Counted from the first letter of the stretch, positions 36,686 through 46,861 are shown. The stretch is 64,000 nucleotides of DNA from Alphaproteobacteria bacterium (GCA_947462105.1 CANHNJ010000001.1:124001-188000), one strand, 5' to 3'. Notes: generated by a model not told the origin, from the letters alone. Program-made: numbers and translations.

Positions 36686-37858
36686 ATGCATTATCTTGAT
36701 CACAACGCCACCTCTCCCATCCGGCCCGAAGCCCAGGCCGCGCTGATCCATGCGCTGTCGGTGGGCGGCAACGCGTCGTCCGTGCATGCGCGCGGCCGGG
36801 CGGCGCGCGCCCTGATCGAAGAGGCCAAGGAAAAGGTCGCGCTACTGGCCAATGCCGCCGGGCACGATGTCATTTTCACCAGCGGCGCCACCGAGGCCGC
36901 CAACCTGGGACTGGCGGGCGCGGTGGAAGGCGCCATCGACCAGCATGAGGCCGACAAGAAGGTTGCGCGCATCACCCGGCTTTTCGTCTCCACCATCGAG
37001 CACAGCGCGGTGGCGGCGCCGGCGCAGCGCCTGAGCGAGCGGGTGCCGGGCGTGCGGCTGGAGACGCTGCCGGTGACGCCGGACGGTGTGCTGTATACCG
37101 AGGCGCTGCGCGTGGCGCTGCGCGAAGGCAAAGGCCGCGCCCTGGTGGCGGTGATGGCCGCGAACAATGAGACCGGCGTGGTCCAGCCGGTTGCGGAAAT
37201 CTCGCGCCTGTGCCGCGAGGCGGGCGCGCTGCTGCTGGTCGATGCGGTGGCGGCGGCCGGCAAGATCCCGCTGGATGCGGCGCTATGCGATTACATGGTG
37301 CTGTCGGCGCATAAGATTGGCGGGCCGCAGGGCGTGGGCGCCTTGCTCGTGGCAAAAGGCGCGCCGCTGGCGGCGCAGCTCGTGGGCGGCGGCCAGCAGG
37401 GCGGCTTGCGCGCGGGCACCGAGAACCTGTCCGGCATTGCCGGTTTCGCCGCCGCATCCCATGCCGCGCGTGATGGCGAGGGCGAGCGGGCCCGTGTCGC
37501 GCATCTGCGGGATCGTTTCGAGACGCTGTTGAAGCAGGAAATTCCCGAAGCAGTGATTTTCGGCACCGAGGCGCCGCGCCTGATCGGCACCAGCAATTTC
37601 GCGCTGCCCGGCATCGCCTCGGCCACCGCCATGATAGCACTCGACCTGGATGGCGTGAGGATGAGCGCGGGCTCGAGCTGCTCGTCCGGCAAGGTCGCCG
37701 CTTCGCATGTGCTGGCCGCGATGGGCGTTGCGCATGCCCTGGCCTCCTGCGCCCTGCGCGCCAGCTTCGGCTGGAATTCCGACATGAACGATGTGGAGGC
37801 CGCTATCGCTGCCCTGGTAAAATTGTGGCAGCGCAAAACTGCCCTGGAGGCCGCATGA
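36686..37858 (+). CDS. Cysteine desulfurase, NifS/IscS-type
   Basis: This PLP enzyme takes sulfur from cysteine for Fe-S assembly. The 390 residues start [15 protein letters not shown]; the PLP lysine is in [13 protein letters not shown], and the persulfide cysteine is in [16 protein letters not shown], on the group I loop. The start at 36686 agrees with this N-terminus; the frame runs further upstream inside iscR. Its TGA overlaps the sufB ATG. It is a second desulfurase beside SufS in the same operon, an arrangement common in Alphaproteobacteria. Confidence 0.95.
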   Translation: MHYLDHNATSPIRPEAQAALIHALSVGGNASSVHARGRAARALIEEAKEKVALLANAAGHDVIFTSGATEAANLGLAGAVEGAIDQHEADKKVARITRLFVSTIEHSAVAAPAQRLSERVPGVRLETLPVTPDGVLYTEALRVALREGKGRALVAVMAANNETGVVQPVAEISRLCREAGALLLVDAVAAAGKIPLDAALCDYMVLSAHKIGGPQGVGALLVAKGAPLAAQLVGGGQQGGLRAGTENLSGIAGFAAASHAARDGEGERARVAHLRDRFETLLKQEIPEAVIFGTEAPRLIGTSNFALPGIASATAMIALDLDGVRMSAGSSCSSGKVAASHVLAAMGVAHALASCALRASFGWNSDMNDVEAAIAALVKLWQRKTALEAA

Positions 37859-39312
37859 GCAGCCCGGCGCAAATTGAAACCCGCGAGGCCGTCGCCGAGA
37901 TCGGCGACAAGTACAAATACGGCTTCGTCACCGATATCGAGATGGACATGGCGCCCAAGGGCCTGTCCGAAGACACGGTGCGCTTCATCTCGGCCAAGAA
38001 GGGCGAACCGGAATGGATGCTGGAATGGCGTCTGGCCGCCTTCCGCCGCTGGCTGACCATGAAGGAGCCCAAATGGGCGCGGGTGCATTACCCGCAGATC
38101 GACTACCAGGATTCCTATTATTACGCGGCGCCCAAGAACACGCCGTTGAAGCAGAGCCTGGACGAAGTCGATCCCAAGCTGCTGGAGACCTATAAAAAGC
38201 TGGGCATCCCGCTGAACGAGCAGATGGCGCTTGCGGGCGTGGCGGTGGATGCGGTGTTTGACAGTGTTTCGGTCGCCACCACCTTTAAGGAGAAGCTGAA
38301 CGAGGCGGGCGTGATCTTCTGCCCGATCAGCGAAGCGATCCGCGACTATCCCGAGCTGGTGAAGAAGTATCTGGGCACTGTCGTGCCAGTGACCGACAAT
38401 TTCTTTGCCACGCTGAATTCGGCGGTCTTCTCCGACGGCACCTTCGTCTATGTGCCCAAGGGCGTGCGCTGCCCGATGGAGCTTTCCACCTATTTCCGCA
38501 TCAACGCGTCGGAGACGGGCCAGTTCGAACGCACCATCATCGTCGCCGATGAAGGCAGCTATGTCAGCTACCTGGAAGGCTGCACCGCGCCCAAGCGCGA
38601 TGTGAACCAGTTGCATGCCGCCGTGGTGGAACTGGTGGCGCTGGATCATGCCGAGATCAAGTATTCGACCGTCCAGAACTGGTACCCGGGCGACGAGAAC
38701 GGCAAGGGCGGCATCTACAATTTCGTCACCAAGCGCGGCGATTGCCGGGGCGACCATTCCAAGATCTCGTGGACGCAGGTTGAAACCGGCTCGGCGATCA
38801 CCTGGAAGTATCCCTCCTGCATCCTGCGCGGCGACCATTCGGTGGGCGAGTTCTATTCCATCGCCATCGCCAACCATTTCCAGCAGGCCGATACCGGCAC
38901 CAAGATGATCCATCTGGGCGCCAACACGAAGTCGCGCATCATCTCCAAGGGCATTTCGGCGGGCAAGGCGCAGAACACCTATCGCGGACTTGTGTCGGTC
39001 TATGGCAAGGCGAAGAACGCCCGCAACTATACCCAGTGCGATTCGCTGCTGATCGGCGGCGCGTGCGGCGCCCATACCGTGCCCTATATCGAAAGCCGCA
39101 ATCCGACCGCGCGCATCGAACATGAAGCGACCACCTCGAAGATTGCCGAGGATCAATTGTTCTATTGCCTGCAGCGCGGCATCCCGCAGGACGAGGCGGT
39201 GTCGCTGATCGTCAACGGCTTCTGCAAGGAAGTGCTGCAGCAGCTCCCCATGGAATTCGCCGTCGAAGCGCAAAAGCTGGTCGGCATCAGTCTGGAAGGC
39301 TCCGTCGGTTAG
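37855..39312 (+). CDS. sufB: Fe-S assembly scaffold subunit SufB
   Basis: SufB is the core of the SufBCD scaffold that builds Fe-S clusters. The 485-residue protein has the usual blocks [60 protein letters not shown] and the C-terminal [17 protein letters not shown]. The ATG overlaps the preceding stop, with GGAGG upstream. It acts with SufC (ATPase) and SufD encoded directly downstream. Confidence 0.98.
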   Translation: MSSPAQIETREAVAEIGDKYKYGFVTDIEMDMAPKGLSEDTVRFISAKKGEPEWMLEWRLAAFRRWLTMKEPKWARVHYPQIDYQDSYYYAAPKNTPLKQSLDEVDPKLLETYKKLGIPLNEQMALAGVAVDAVFDSVSVATTFKEKLNEAGVIFCPISEAIRDYPELVKKYLGTVVPVTDNFFATLNSAVFSDGTFVYVPKGVRCPMELSTYFRINASETGQFERTIIVADEGSYVSYLEGCTAPKRDVNQLHAAVVELVALDHAEIKYSTVQNWYPGDENGKGGIYNFVTKRGDCRGDHSKISWTQVETGSAITWKYPSCILRGDHSVGEFYSIAIANHFQQADTGTKMIHLGANTKSRIISKGISAGKAQNTYRGLVSVYGKAKNARNYTQCDSLLIGGACGAHTVPYIESRNPTARIEHEATTSKIAEDQLFYCLQRGIPQDEAVSLIVNGFCKEVLQQLPMEFAVEAQKLVGISLEGSVG

Positions 39313-39314
39313 TC

Positions 39315-40079
39315 ATGCTCGAGATCAAGAATCTGCACGTTTGCGTCGGCGACAAGCCCATCCTCAAGGGCCTGACGCTTTCGATCCAGCCCGGCCAGGT
39401 CCATGCCATCATGGGCCCCAACGGCTCGGGCAAATCGACGCTGTCCTATGTGCTGGCGGGCCGCGCCGGCTATGACATTACCGAAGGCGCCATTGCCTAT
39501 AACGGTGAAGACCTTGCCGCGATGCCGCCGGAACAGCGCGCCGCCAAGGGCGTTTTCCTGGCCATGCAGTACCCGGTGGAGATTCCCGGCGTCACCACCA
39601 TGACTTTCCTCAAGACGGCGCTGAACGCGCAACGCCGCACGCGCGGCGAATCCGATCTCGACGCCATCGGCGTGCTGAAGCTGGTGCGCGCCAAGGCCAA
39701 GGCGCTGAATGTCTCGGAAGAGATGCTCAAGCGCGCCCTCAATGTCGGTTTTTCCGGCGGCGAGAAGAAGCGGCTGGAAATCCTCCAGATGTCGCTGTTC
39801 GAACCGAAGCTGGCGATCCTGGATGAAACCGATTCCGGCCTCGACATCGATGCGCTGAAGCTGGTGGCCGAAGGCGTCAACGCGCTGCGTTCGCCCGAAC
39901 GCGCCATGCTGGTGATCACGCATTACCAGCGCCTGCTGGATTACATCGTGCCCGATCGCATCCATGTGCTCGCCGGGGGGCGCATCGTTGCCGAAGGCGG
40001 CAAGGAACTGGCACTGGAACTGGAAGCCAAGGGCTACGAGCATATCGTGGGCCAAGACAGCATAAAGAGATCGGCATGA
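39315..40079 (+). CDS. sufC: Fe-S assembly ATPase SufC
   Basis: SufC is the ABC-type ATPase that drives SufBCD. The 254 residues show Walker A GPNGSGKST, the ABC signature FSGGEKKRLE and Walker B LAILDETDSGLDIDAL. The start at 39315 (MLEIKNLHVCVGDKP) lies three bases after the sufB stop; the frame runs upstream in sufB. Its TGA overlaps the sufD ATG. Confidence 0.98.
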   Translation: MLEIKNLHVCVGDKPILKGLTLSIQPGQVHAIMGPNGSGKSTLSYVLAGRAGYDITEGAIAYNGEDLAAMPPEQRAAKGVFLAMQYPVEIPGVTTMTFLKTALNAQRRTRGESDLDAIGVLKLVRAKAKALNVSEEMLKRALNVGFSGGEKKRLEILQMSLFEPKLAILDETDSGLDIDALKLVAEGVNALRSPERAMLVITHYQRLLDYIVPDRIHVLAGGRIVAEGGKELALELEAKGYEHIVGQDSIKRSA

Positions 40080-41176
40080 CGGCGCTGGCAGCACGCCGCG
40101 AAGAAGCCCGCACCAGCTTTGCTGGGCGCGGCCTTCCCACCCGCCGGGTCGAGGACTGGAAATATTCCGACCTCAAATCGGCGCTGGGCGAAGCCGGCCT
40201 GGGCGAGGAGGCTGCAGCCACCCGCATCATGGGTCTGCCGCAGGGTCTGGAATTTGCCGATCTGGCCGATCCCCATGCGCCCGCCTGGGTCGCTGCACAT
40301 CTCGGCACGCTGGCGCGCAATGCTGTCAGCGAATCTTCGCTGGCCTTTGCCGAAGGCGGCATCGCCCTGCGCGTGCCGGCCGGCCAGGCCATCGCCACGC
40401 CGCTGGCGCTGGAATTGTCGGGCAAGGGCCATCTGCGCCTGCTGCTGGTGCTGGAAGCGGGCGCGTCGCTGTCGCTGTTCGAGACCGGCGATGCCGCCGG
40501 GCCGCGCAATGCCGGAATCGAGATCGTGCTGGGCGAAGACGCGTCGCTGGATCATGTGCGCCTGAGCCGTCCCGTGCCCGGCGTGCAGGTGGAAGAAATC
40601 GCGCTCAGCCTTGCCGCCCGCGCCCGCTACAACGCCCATTTCGCCAGCTTCGGCGGTAAGCTGTCGCGCACCGAGCTGACCATTGCGCTGGAAGGCAGGG
40701 GCGCGCAGGCGCAGCTCTCCGGCGTCTCGGTGCTGGGCGGCGACGCGCATGCCGACATCACCACCCATCTCATTCATGCCACGGGCAACACCCACAGCAC
40801 CCAGTTGTTCAAGAAGGTGGCGGGCGGCAAGGCGCGCGCCGTCTATCAGGGCCGGGTGACGGTGGCCAAGGGCGCTGACGGCGCCGACAGCCGCCAGACC
40901 GCCAAGGCGCTGCTGCTGTCCGAGACGGCGGAAGCCGACCTCAAGCCGGAACTGGAAATCTTCGCCGACGATGTGAAGTGCGCCCACGGTGCCGCCATCG
41001 GCGACCTGGATGCGGATTCGCTGTTCTACCTGCAGGCGCGCGGCATTCCCGAAGCCGATGCCCGCGCGTTGCTGATCCATGCTTTCCTGGAAGATGCGCT
41101 GACCAACATCACCCGCGATGATGTGCGCGGCATGGTGCGCAACGCCGTCGGCCAGGCCCTGGCGGCGCTGACATGA
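40076..41176 (+). CDS. sufD: Fe-S assembly subunit SufD
   Basis: SufD pairs with SufB in the scaffold. The 366 residues include the N-terminal helical part with FAGRGLPTRRVEDWKYSDL and the C-terminal beta-helix with FADDVKCAHGAAIGDLDADSLFYLQARGI, the family hallmark. It overlaps both neighbours by four bases. Confidence 0.97.
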   Translation: MTALAARREEARTSFAGRGLPTRRVEDWKYSDLKSALGEAGLGEEAAATRIMGLPQGLEFADLADPHAPAWVAAHLGTLARNAVSESSLAFAEGGIALRVPAGQAIATPLALELSGKGHLRLLLVLEAGASLSLFETGDAAGPRNAGIEIVLGEDASLDHVRLSRPVPGVQVEEIALSLAARARYNAHFASFGGKLSRTELTIALEGRGAQAQLSGVSVLGGDAHADITTHLIHATGNTHSTQLFKKVAGGKARAVYQGRVTVAKGADGADSRQTAKALLLSETAEADLKPELEIFADDVKCAHGAAIGDLDADSLFYLQARGIPEADARALLIHAFLEDALTNITRDDVRGMVRNAVGQALAALT

Positions 41177-42417
41177 GCGCGGCGGCGAAAATCATTCCGG
41201 CGTTCGATGCGCAAGCTGCCCGCCGCGACTTCGCCATCCTGGCCAAGCCGGTCTATGGCAAGCCGCTCGCCTATCTCGACAGCGGTGCCTCGGCACAGAA
41301 ACCCGCCATCGTGCTGGAAACGATGAAGGCCTTCGCCGAAACCGAATACGCCAATGTCCATCGCGGCGTGCATTACCTGTCGGGCGCGGCCACCGATCGC
41401 TATGAAGCGGCCCGCCGCACGGTGCAGAAATTCCTGGGCGCAGCAGCTGAGGATGAGATCGTCTTCACCAAGGGCGGCACCGAGGCGATCAACCTGGTCG
41501 CCTATTCCTACCTGATGCCCTTGATCCAGCTGGGCGACGAGATCGTCCTGTCGGTGATGGAGCATCACTCCAACATCGTGCCGTGGCATTTCCTGCGCGA
41601 ACGCCAGGGCGCGGTGCTGCGCTGGGTCGATGTGCAGGAGGATGGCAGCCTGGATATCGCGGCGCTGGATGCCGCGATCACGCCGAAGACAAAACTGGTC
41701 GCCATCACCCACATGTCCAACGTGCTGGGCACGCTGACGCCGCTGGCCGAAATCGTGAAGCGCGCCCACGCCAAGGGCGTGCCGGTGCTGGCCGATGGCG
41801 CCCAGGGCGCGGTGCACGAGATTGTCGATGTGCAGGCGCTGGATATCGATTTCTATGCCATCACGGGCCACAAGCTTTATGGCCCCACCGGCATCGGCGC
41901 GCTCTTTGCCAAGCGGGCGCATCTCAAGACGATGCGGCCCTTCAATGGCGGCGGCGAGATGATCCGCGAAGTGACGCGCGAGCGCATCACCTATGCCGAC
42001 CCGCCCGCCCGCTTCGAAGCCGGTACCCCGCCCATCATCGAAAGCGTCGGGCTGGCGGTGGCGCTGGATTACCTGTCCGGCTTCGACCGTGCCGCCGTCA
42101 AGGCGCATGAACACGACCTGCTCAGCTATGCCCGCGAAGGCGTGCGGCAACTGAACTGGGTGCGGGTGATCGGCGATGCCCCGGGCAAGGGCGCAATCCT
42201 GTCATTCGAAGCAGAGGGGATGCATGCGCACGACCTCGCCACCATATTGGATCGTGAAGGCGTGGCGGTGCGCGCGGGCCACCATTGCGCCCAGGTGCTG
42301 ATGGAACGGTTCGGGGTCACTTCGACCAGCCGCGCCAGCTTTGCCCTCTACAATACCCGCGCCGATGTTGATGCGATGCTGTCCGGGCTGCACAAGGCCC
42401 GCGAGATATTGGTCTGA
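41173..42417 (+). CDS. sufS: Cysteine desulfurase SufS
   Basis: SufS mobilises sulfur for SufBCD. The 414 residues have the PLP lysine in ITGHKLYGPTG, the YLDSGASAQKP start, EHHSNIVPWH, and the catalytic cysteine in RAGHHCAQVLMERFG, a group II desulfurase. It overlaps sufD and is followed after two bases by the sufU-like gene, its probable sulfur acceptor. Confidence 0.97.
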   Translation: MSAAAKIIPAFDAQAARRDFAILAKPVYGKPLAYLDSGASAQKPAIVLETMKAFAETEYANVHRGVHYLSGAATDRYEAARRTVQKFLGAAAEDEIVFTKGGTEAINLVAYSYLMPLIQLGDEIVLSVMEHHSNIVPWHFLRERQGAVLRWVDVQEDGSLDIAALDAAITPKTKLVAITHMSNVLGTLTPLAEIVKRAHAKGVPVLADGAQGAVHEIVDVQALDIDFYAITGHKLYGPTGIGALFAKRAHLKTMRPFNGGGEMIREVTRERITYADPPARFEAGTPPIIESVGLAVALDYLSGFDRAAVKAHEHDLLSYAREGVRQLNWVRVIGDAPGKGAILSFEAEGMHAHDLATILDREGVAVRAGHHCAQVLMERFGVTSTSRASFALYNTRADVDAMLSGLHKAREILV

Positions 42418-42419
42418 AC

Positions 42420-42863
42420 ATGGATAATTCGCTCAGGGAACTGTACCAGGAGGTCATCCTCGACCATTCGCGCCACCCGCGCCATTACGGCGTGCTGGAA
42501 GCTGCGACGCACAAGGCAGAAGGCTACAATCCGCTCTGCGGCGACCGCGTCACGGTCTATCTTGTGCTGGATGGCCAGGGCCGCGTCGCCGATATCCGTT
42601 TCGAAGGCAAGGGCTGCGCCATCAGCCAGGCCAGCGCTTCGCTGATGACCGATCTGCTGGCGGGCAAGACGGCGGCAGAGGCCGAACAGCTCATGGAAGG
42701 CTTCCTGCACATCGTGAAGGGCGAAACGCCCAGCGCCTTGCCGGAAGACGCGCGCGATCACATGGACGTCATGTCGGGCCTGTCGGCGTTCCCCATGCGG
42801 GTGAAATGCGCCACCCTAGCCTGGCACACTTATAAGAATGCCGTGGAGGAGGGCGCACAATGA
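42420..42863 (+). CDS. sufU: SUF-system NifU-like protein (SufU type)
   Basis: This 147-residue IscU-fold protein accepts sulfur from SufS or serves as scaffold. The three conserved cysteines are in NPLCGDRV, GKGCAISQASAS and RVKCATLAWHT. The SufU-type spacing, with an insertion before the last cysteine, separates it from IscU. It replaces SufE, which is not seen in this operon. It overlaps the next gene by four bases. Confidence 0.92.
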   Translation: MDNSLRELYQEVILDHSRHPRHYGVLEAATHKAEGYNPLCGDRVTVYLVLDGQGRVADIRFEGKGCAISQASASLMTDLLAGKTAAEAEQLMEGFLHIVKGETPSALPEDARDHMDVMSGLSAFPMRVKCATLAWHTYKNAVEEGAQ

Positions 42864-43207
42864 GCGAGCCCGCGCAAACCCCGAAACTCTCCCAGGTCGA
42901 TCTGGACGACTTCACCGCCAAGCTGGTGACGGCGCTGAAGACGGTCTATGACCCGGAAATCCCGGTTGATATCTATGAGCTGGGTCTTATCTATAAGGTC
43001 GATGTTTCCGACACCAAGGACATCGCCGTGGACATGACGCTGACCGCGCCGAACTGCCCCGTCGCCGGCGAGATGCCGGTGATGGTCAAGACGGCGCTGG
43101 AAAAGGTCGAAGGCGCAGGCGCGGTGACGGTGAACATGACCTTCGATCCGCCCTGGACGCCGGACCGCATGAGCGAAGAAGCCAAACTCGAACTGAACAT
43201 GTTCTGA
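42860..43207 (+). CDS. sufT: SUF-system MIP18/DUF59 protein (SufT-like)
   Basis: The 115-residue DUF59 protein carries YDPEIPVDIYELGLIY and LTAPNCPVAGEMP with the conserved cysteine of the MIP18/PaaD family. Members help deliver Fe-S clusters to target proteins. Its place after sufU is typical of alphaproteobacterial suf operons. ATG overlaps the sufU stop. Confidence 0.92.
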   Translation: MSEPAQTPKLSQVDLDDFTAKLVTALKTVYDPEIPVDIYELGLIYKVDVSDTKDIAVDMTLTAPNCPVAGEMPVMVKTALEKVEGAGAVTVNMTFDPPWTPDRMSEEAKLELNMF

Positions 43208-43212
43208 GGCCG

Positions 43213-43614
43213 ATGATGGAAACGCCCACTTCCAATAATAACGTCACGCCCAAGCCCCGCCGGGAACGGCCCAAGCCGGTCCGCCTGACCGATGCTGCCG
43301 CTGCACGCATCGCCGAGATCATGGCCGATGCGGAAGGGAAATATCTGGGCGTGCGCGTCGGCGTCACCAATGGCGGCTGCGCCGGCATGAGCTACACGAT
43401 GGCCTATGCCGAGGACACCAAGCCGTTCGAGGAAGTGATGGAAGAGAAGGGCGTGAAGATCTTCATCGATCCCAAGGCCATCCTGTTCCTGATCGGCACC
43501 GAGATGGATTTCGTGGCCGAAAAGATGGGCTCGCGCTTCGTCTTCAACAATCCGAACCAGACGGCGGCCTGTGGCTGCGGCGAGAGCGTCTCGATCACGC
43601 CTGCGCAGGCCTGA
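43213..43614 (+). CDS. sufA: A-type Fe-S carrier protein (SufA/IscA/ErpA family)
   Basis: The 133-residue protein ends with the A-type core: the three cluster cysteines are in TNGGCAGMSY and ACGCGES. The first about 20 residues are a basic, Pro-rich extension. Two adjacent ATGs (43213 and 43216) are possible starts, with GAGG just upstream; the first is used here. It likely carries clusters from SufBCD to apo-proteins. Its stop overlaps the next start (TGATG). Confidence 0.93.
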   Translation: MMETPTSNNNVTPKPRRERPKPVRLTDAAAARIAEIMADAEGKYLGVRVGVTNGGCAGMSYTMAYAEDTKPFEEVMEEKGVKIFIDPKAILFLIGTEMDFVAEKMGSRFVFNNPNQTAACGCGESVSITPAQA

Positions 43615-43949
43615 TGGCGAGCGACCCGCATCGCTATGACGACCTGTTCCAGCCCTTTGGCCGTATCGTCATCAAGCGCCTGTTCGGCGGCGAGGGCATC
43701 TTCGCCGGGTCGCTGATGATCGGGCTGGTGATGCGCGAACAGCTTTACCTGCGCACCGGCGATAACAGCCTTCCCCGTTTCCTGGCCGAGAAATGCACGC
43801 CGTTCCGTTTTGAGAAGGGTGGCAAGACCGTCAGCACCGCCTATTACAGCGTGCCGGACCGGTTGCTGGACGACCCGGAAGAATTCGCGGACTGGGCACG
43901 GGATGCCGAGCGCGCCGCTCTGGCGCGCGCCGCGCGGACCAAGCGCTAG
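43614..43949 (+). CDS. TfoX N-terminal domain protein
   Basis: This 111-residue protein matches the TfoX/Sxy N-terminal domain (IVIKRLFGGEGIFAGSLMIGLV, YLRTGD, PFRFEKGG, YYSVPD). In gammaproteobacteria the domain is part of a competence activator; small single-domain alphaproteobacterial forms have no proven role. It ends the suf operon by a one-base overlap, so it is probably co-transcribed. Its TAG is the palindrome CTAG shared with the opposing GGDEF gene. Confidence 0.85.
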   Translation: MASDPHRYDDLFQPFGRIVIKRLFGGEGIFAGSLMIGLVMREQLYLRTGDNSLPRFLAEKCTPFRFEKGGKTVSTAYYSVPDRLLDDPEEFADWARDAERAALARAARTKR

Positions 43950-45001
43950 GCCGCTGCGTTGTCCAGCGCTGCGATGCGCGTGTCGTTCTGGTTGATCACC
44001 AGGTTGCGGCCATTCTGCTTGGCGCCATAAAGGCAGGCATCAGCGCGGCGGATGACGTCCTCGACCGCTTCGCCCGGCGCGAATTCGGATACGCCGATGG
44101 AAATGGTGATGGTGCCCAGCACGTCGCCGGTGGACTTCTTCACCAGCTTCTTGGTCTCGACGGTCTGGTGGATCTGGTCGGCGACGCGCGTGGCGGCGTC
44201 AAGCCCGGTGCCGCGCAGCAGCACGGCGAATTCCTCGCCGCCATAGCGGGCGGCGGTGTCGCGGCCCTTGACGTTCTCCGCCAGGCAGCTCGCCACCAGG
44301 CGCAGGACCTGGTCGCCGGTCTGATGGCCCCAACTGTCGTTGAACTTCTTGAAATGGTCGATGTCGCAAAGCAGCAGCGTCACCGGCTCGGCCGTTTCGG
44401 CGCACTGCGCCATCGCGGTGCGCACGGCATCGTCGAACGCCTTGCGATTGGCAATGTTGGTGAGGGGGTCGGTCAGGCTTTCCTTGCGGACATTGTCCAG
44501 CTTGGAGCGCAAATCATGCACCTGCTCGGAAGAACGCTGCAGTTCGCCTTCCAGGCTCTTGGTGCGCTCTTCCATGTCGCGCGTGGCGGCCAGCAGGCCA
44601 TTGACCAGCTTGCGCAAATCTTCCGGCGAACGGCCATCGGCGCCCAGGGCGCCCGAAGCCGCAGACAGCGTGTTCTGGTACTGTGCGGTGTCGCGGCCTG
44701 CCGCTTCCAGCTTGCCCAGGACGCCGTTCATCACCTCGTTGATGCCGGTGCCCAAGCTATCCATGGCGCGGGCGGCGCGGGCGCTGGACAAGCAGCGCAG
44801 GCGCAGGTCCGACAGGAGTTCCGGCGTGAAGGCCTGGCGGCCGGCGATCAGGCTGCCCATCCCCTGCGAAACGGCAGGGGGCTCGCCCGAGGCATAGGCA
44901 TAGAAAAGCTCGAAAATTTCCGGGGTCGCGGGCACGCCGCACTCGCTCATGAGTGCAAGCGCCGTCTTGGCGATACCCTGTTCACGATCCGGCTTTTGCA
45001 T
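43946..45001 (-). CDS. Diguanylate cyclase (GGDEF domain)
   Basis: The 351-residue soluble protein has an N-terminal helical domain (about 1-130), a coiled-coil linker (about 135-172) and a GGDEF domain with GGEEF at 254-258 and LLCDIDHFKKFNDSWGHQTGD. The active site is intact, so it should make c-di-GMP. The inhibitory I-site RxxD is changed to K245-G-R-D248, which may weaken product inhibition. No membrane segment is seen. The promoter and signal are not recognisable. It is transcribed toward the suf operon. Confidence 0.93.
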   Translation of the reverse strand: MQKPDREQGIAKTALALMSECGVPATPEIFELFYAYASGEPPAVSQGMGSLIAGRQAFTPELLSDLRLRCLSSARAARAMDSLGTGINEVMNGVLGKLEAAGRDTAQYQNTLSAASGALGADGRSPEDLRKLVNGLLAATRDMEERTKSLEGELQRSSEQVHDLRSKLDNVRKESLTDPLTNIANRKAFDDAVRTAMAQCAETAEPVTLLLCDIDHFKKFNDSWGHQTGDQVLRLVASCLAENVKGRDTAARYGGEEFAVLLRGTGLDAATRVADQIHQTVETKKLVKKSTGDVLGTITISIGVSEFAPGEAVEDVIRRADACLYGAKQNGRNLVINQNDTRIAALDNAAA

Positions 45002-45130
45002 GTCGTTCCCCTTCGCCCAATACGGGGCGCGATGGCCTGATCGTAGGAGGGGGAGCGTAAGAAAGAGTTAAGCCGGGAACCCGCGACGGACAATTTTGCG
45101 CCGTAAAGCGGGAAAAAATCCCGAACGCCG

Positions 45131-46723
45131 TCACTCCCCGGAAGGCTCGGGCTTCCGGGCCACCGGCACCGGGCGCAGCAGGAAGGCGGGAAGCTGGCTG
45201 CGGTCCACCGCCTCCGGCTTGGCGGCCTGCTCATTGTGGTGGCGCTGGCTGCCGCGTTCGCGCTTCTCGTGGCTCTGCTTCTCGCTGGGCGAACGGTTTT
45301 CCTGTTCGCGGGCGCGCTGGTCACCGCGCGGACGCTGCTCGCGGTTCTCACGCGGCTCACGATGCTCGCGCGTCTGGCGCTCCTCCTGGGGCCGTTCGGC
45401 CTGCGGCTGCGGCGCCTGTGCTTGTGCCTGCGGCACTTGTGCCGGCGGTGCGGCGGCAACAGGTGCGGCCGGCGCCGGTTCCAGCGACGCCGTCATGTCA
45501 TGGTACTTGCCGTCCGGCGGGCGGCGGTCGCGCGGCTTGCCGTCACGGCCGCGATTGCGGTCCTTAGCCCCGCGGCCGCCGTCACGGCCACCGCGTCCAC
45601 CCTGTTCGCCGCGCGGGCGCACATCGTCGCGCACTTCGATGTCCATCATCTCGCGCCGGGCCAGGGTCTGGCCGGTGATCTTCTCGATGGCGTCGATATA
45701 TTTCTCGTCGCGCTTGCTGGCTAGCATGAAGGCCATGCCGCTGCGGCCGGCGCGGCCGGTGCGGCCGATGCGGTGGACATAATCGTCGGCATGGATCGGC
45801 ACGTCGAAATTGAAGACATGGCTGACCGACGGCACATCGAGGCCGCGCGCCGCCACGTCGGAGGCGACGAGGATCTTCAGCTCGCCGGCGCGAAAGCGTT
45901 CCAGCGTCCGGGTGCGCAGCGACTGGTCAAGGTCGCCGTGGATCGGCGAGGCGTCGAAGCCGTGCTTGGCCAGGCTCTTGGCCACGACATCGACATCGCG
46001 CTTGCGGTTGCAGAAGACGATGGCGTTGTTCAGCGTCGGCTCGGCTTCGCGGATCAGGCGGCGCAGCGCCTCGCGCTTGGCCCAGTCATTCGCCGGGATC
46101 ATCACCATTTCCTGGGTGATGTTGGTCGCGGTGGTGGCGGGGCGCGAAACTTCGATGCGGGCCGGATTGTGCAGGAACTGTTCGGTGAGGCGCTGGATTT
46201 CCGGCGGCATGGTCGCGGAATAGAACAGCGTCTGGCGGGTGAAGGGCAGCTTCTTGCAGATTTCCTCGACGTCGGGAATGAAGCCCATGTCGAGCATGCG
46301 GTCGGCTTCGTCGATCACCAGGATGTTGACCTGGGAAAGCAGGATGCGGCCGCGTCCGAAATGATCCATCAGGCGGCCCGGCGTGGCGATCAGCACATCG
46401 ACGCCGCGCTCCAGCTTCTTGATCTGTTCGTCCATCGCCGTGCCGCCGATCAGCAGCGCGTGGGTCAGCTTGGTGTACTTCGCGTACTTGTTGAAGCTTT
46501 CCGAGACCTGGTCGGCCAATTCGCGGGTGGGCTCCAGAATGAGCGCGCGGGGCATACGCGCCTTGGCGCGGCCCTGGGACAGCATCTCGATCATCGGCAG
46601 GGTGAAGCTGGCGGTCTTGCCGGTGCCGGTCTGGGCGATGCCGATGACATCGCGGCGCTGCAGGGCCAGAGGAATGGTCTTGGCCTGGATCGGCGTGGGG
46701 GTGGTGTAACCGCTCTCGGTCAC
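45131..46723 (-). CDS. DEAD-box ATP-dependent RNA helicase
   Basis: The protein (530 residues from GTG 46723) has all helicase motifs: Q motif GYTTPTPIQ, AQTGTGKT, PTRELA, DEAD in VIDEADRMLDMGF, SAT in FYSATMP and HRIGRTGR in motif VI. The last about 150 residues are disordered, rich in Arg, Gly, Gln and Pro, as in RhlE/DeaD-type enzymes. The frame continues upstream to about 46861 with typical N-terminal sequence (FDDLNLSPEILKAV) including the conserved Phe before the Q motif, but contains no ATG, GTG or TTG; see the finding. The reported start is therefore a conservative one. Confidence 0.93.
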   Translation of the reverse strand: MTESGYTTPTPIQAKTIPLALQRRDVIGIAQTGTGKTASFTLPMIEMLSQGRAKARMPRALILEPTRELADQVSESFNKYAKYTKLTHALLIGGTAMDEQIKKLERGVDVLIATPGRLMDHFGRGRILLSQVNILVIDEADRMLDMGFIPDVEEICKKLPFTRQTLFYSATMPPEIQRLTEQFLHNPARIEVSRPATTATNITQEMVMIPANDWAKREALRRLIREAEPTLNNAIVFCNRKRDVDVVAKSLAKHGFDASPIHGDLDQSLRTRTLERFRAGELKILVASDVAARGLDVPSVSHVFNFDVPIHADDYVHRIGRTGRAGRSGMAFMLASKRDEKYIDAIEKITGQTLARREMMDIEVRDDVRPRGEQGGRGGRDGGRGAKDRNRGRDGKPRDRRPPDGKYHDMTASLEPAPAAPVAAAPPAQVPQAQAQAPQPQAERPQEERQTREHREPRENREQRPRGDQRAREQENRSPSEKQSHEKRERGSQRHHNEQAAKPEAVDRSQLPAFLLRPVPVARKPEPSGE

Positions 46724-46861
46724 CGCCTTGAGAATCTCGGGAGAGAGGTTCAGATCATCGAAACCGGGCAGGATTTCGGCGACGGGAGGAGACGAAGTGA
46801 TCGCGTTATCAATAACTTCGAGGGTTCCGGCTTCCGCGCCGGAGATCGTAACTTGGGTCGT

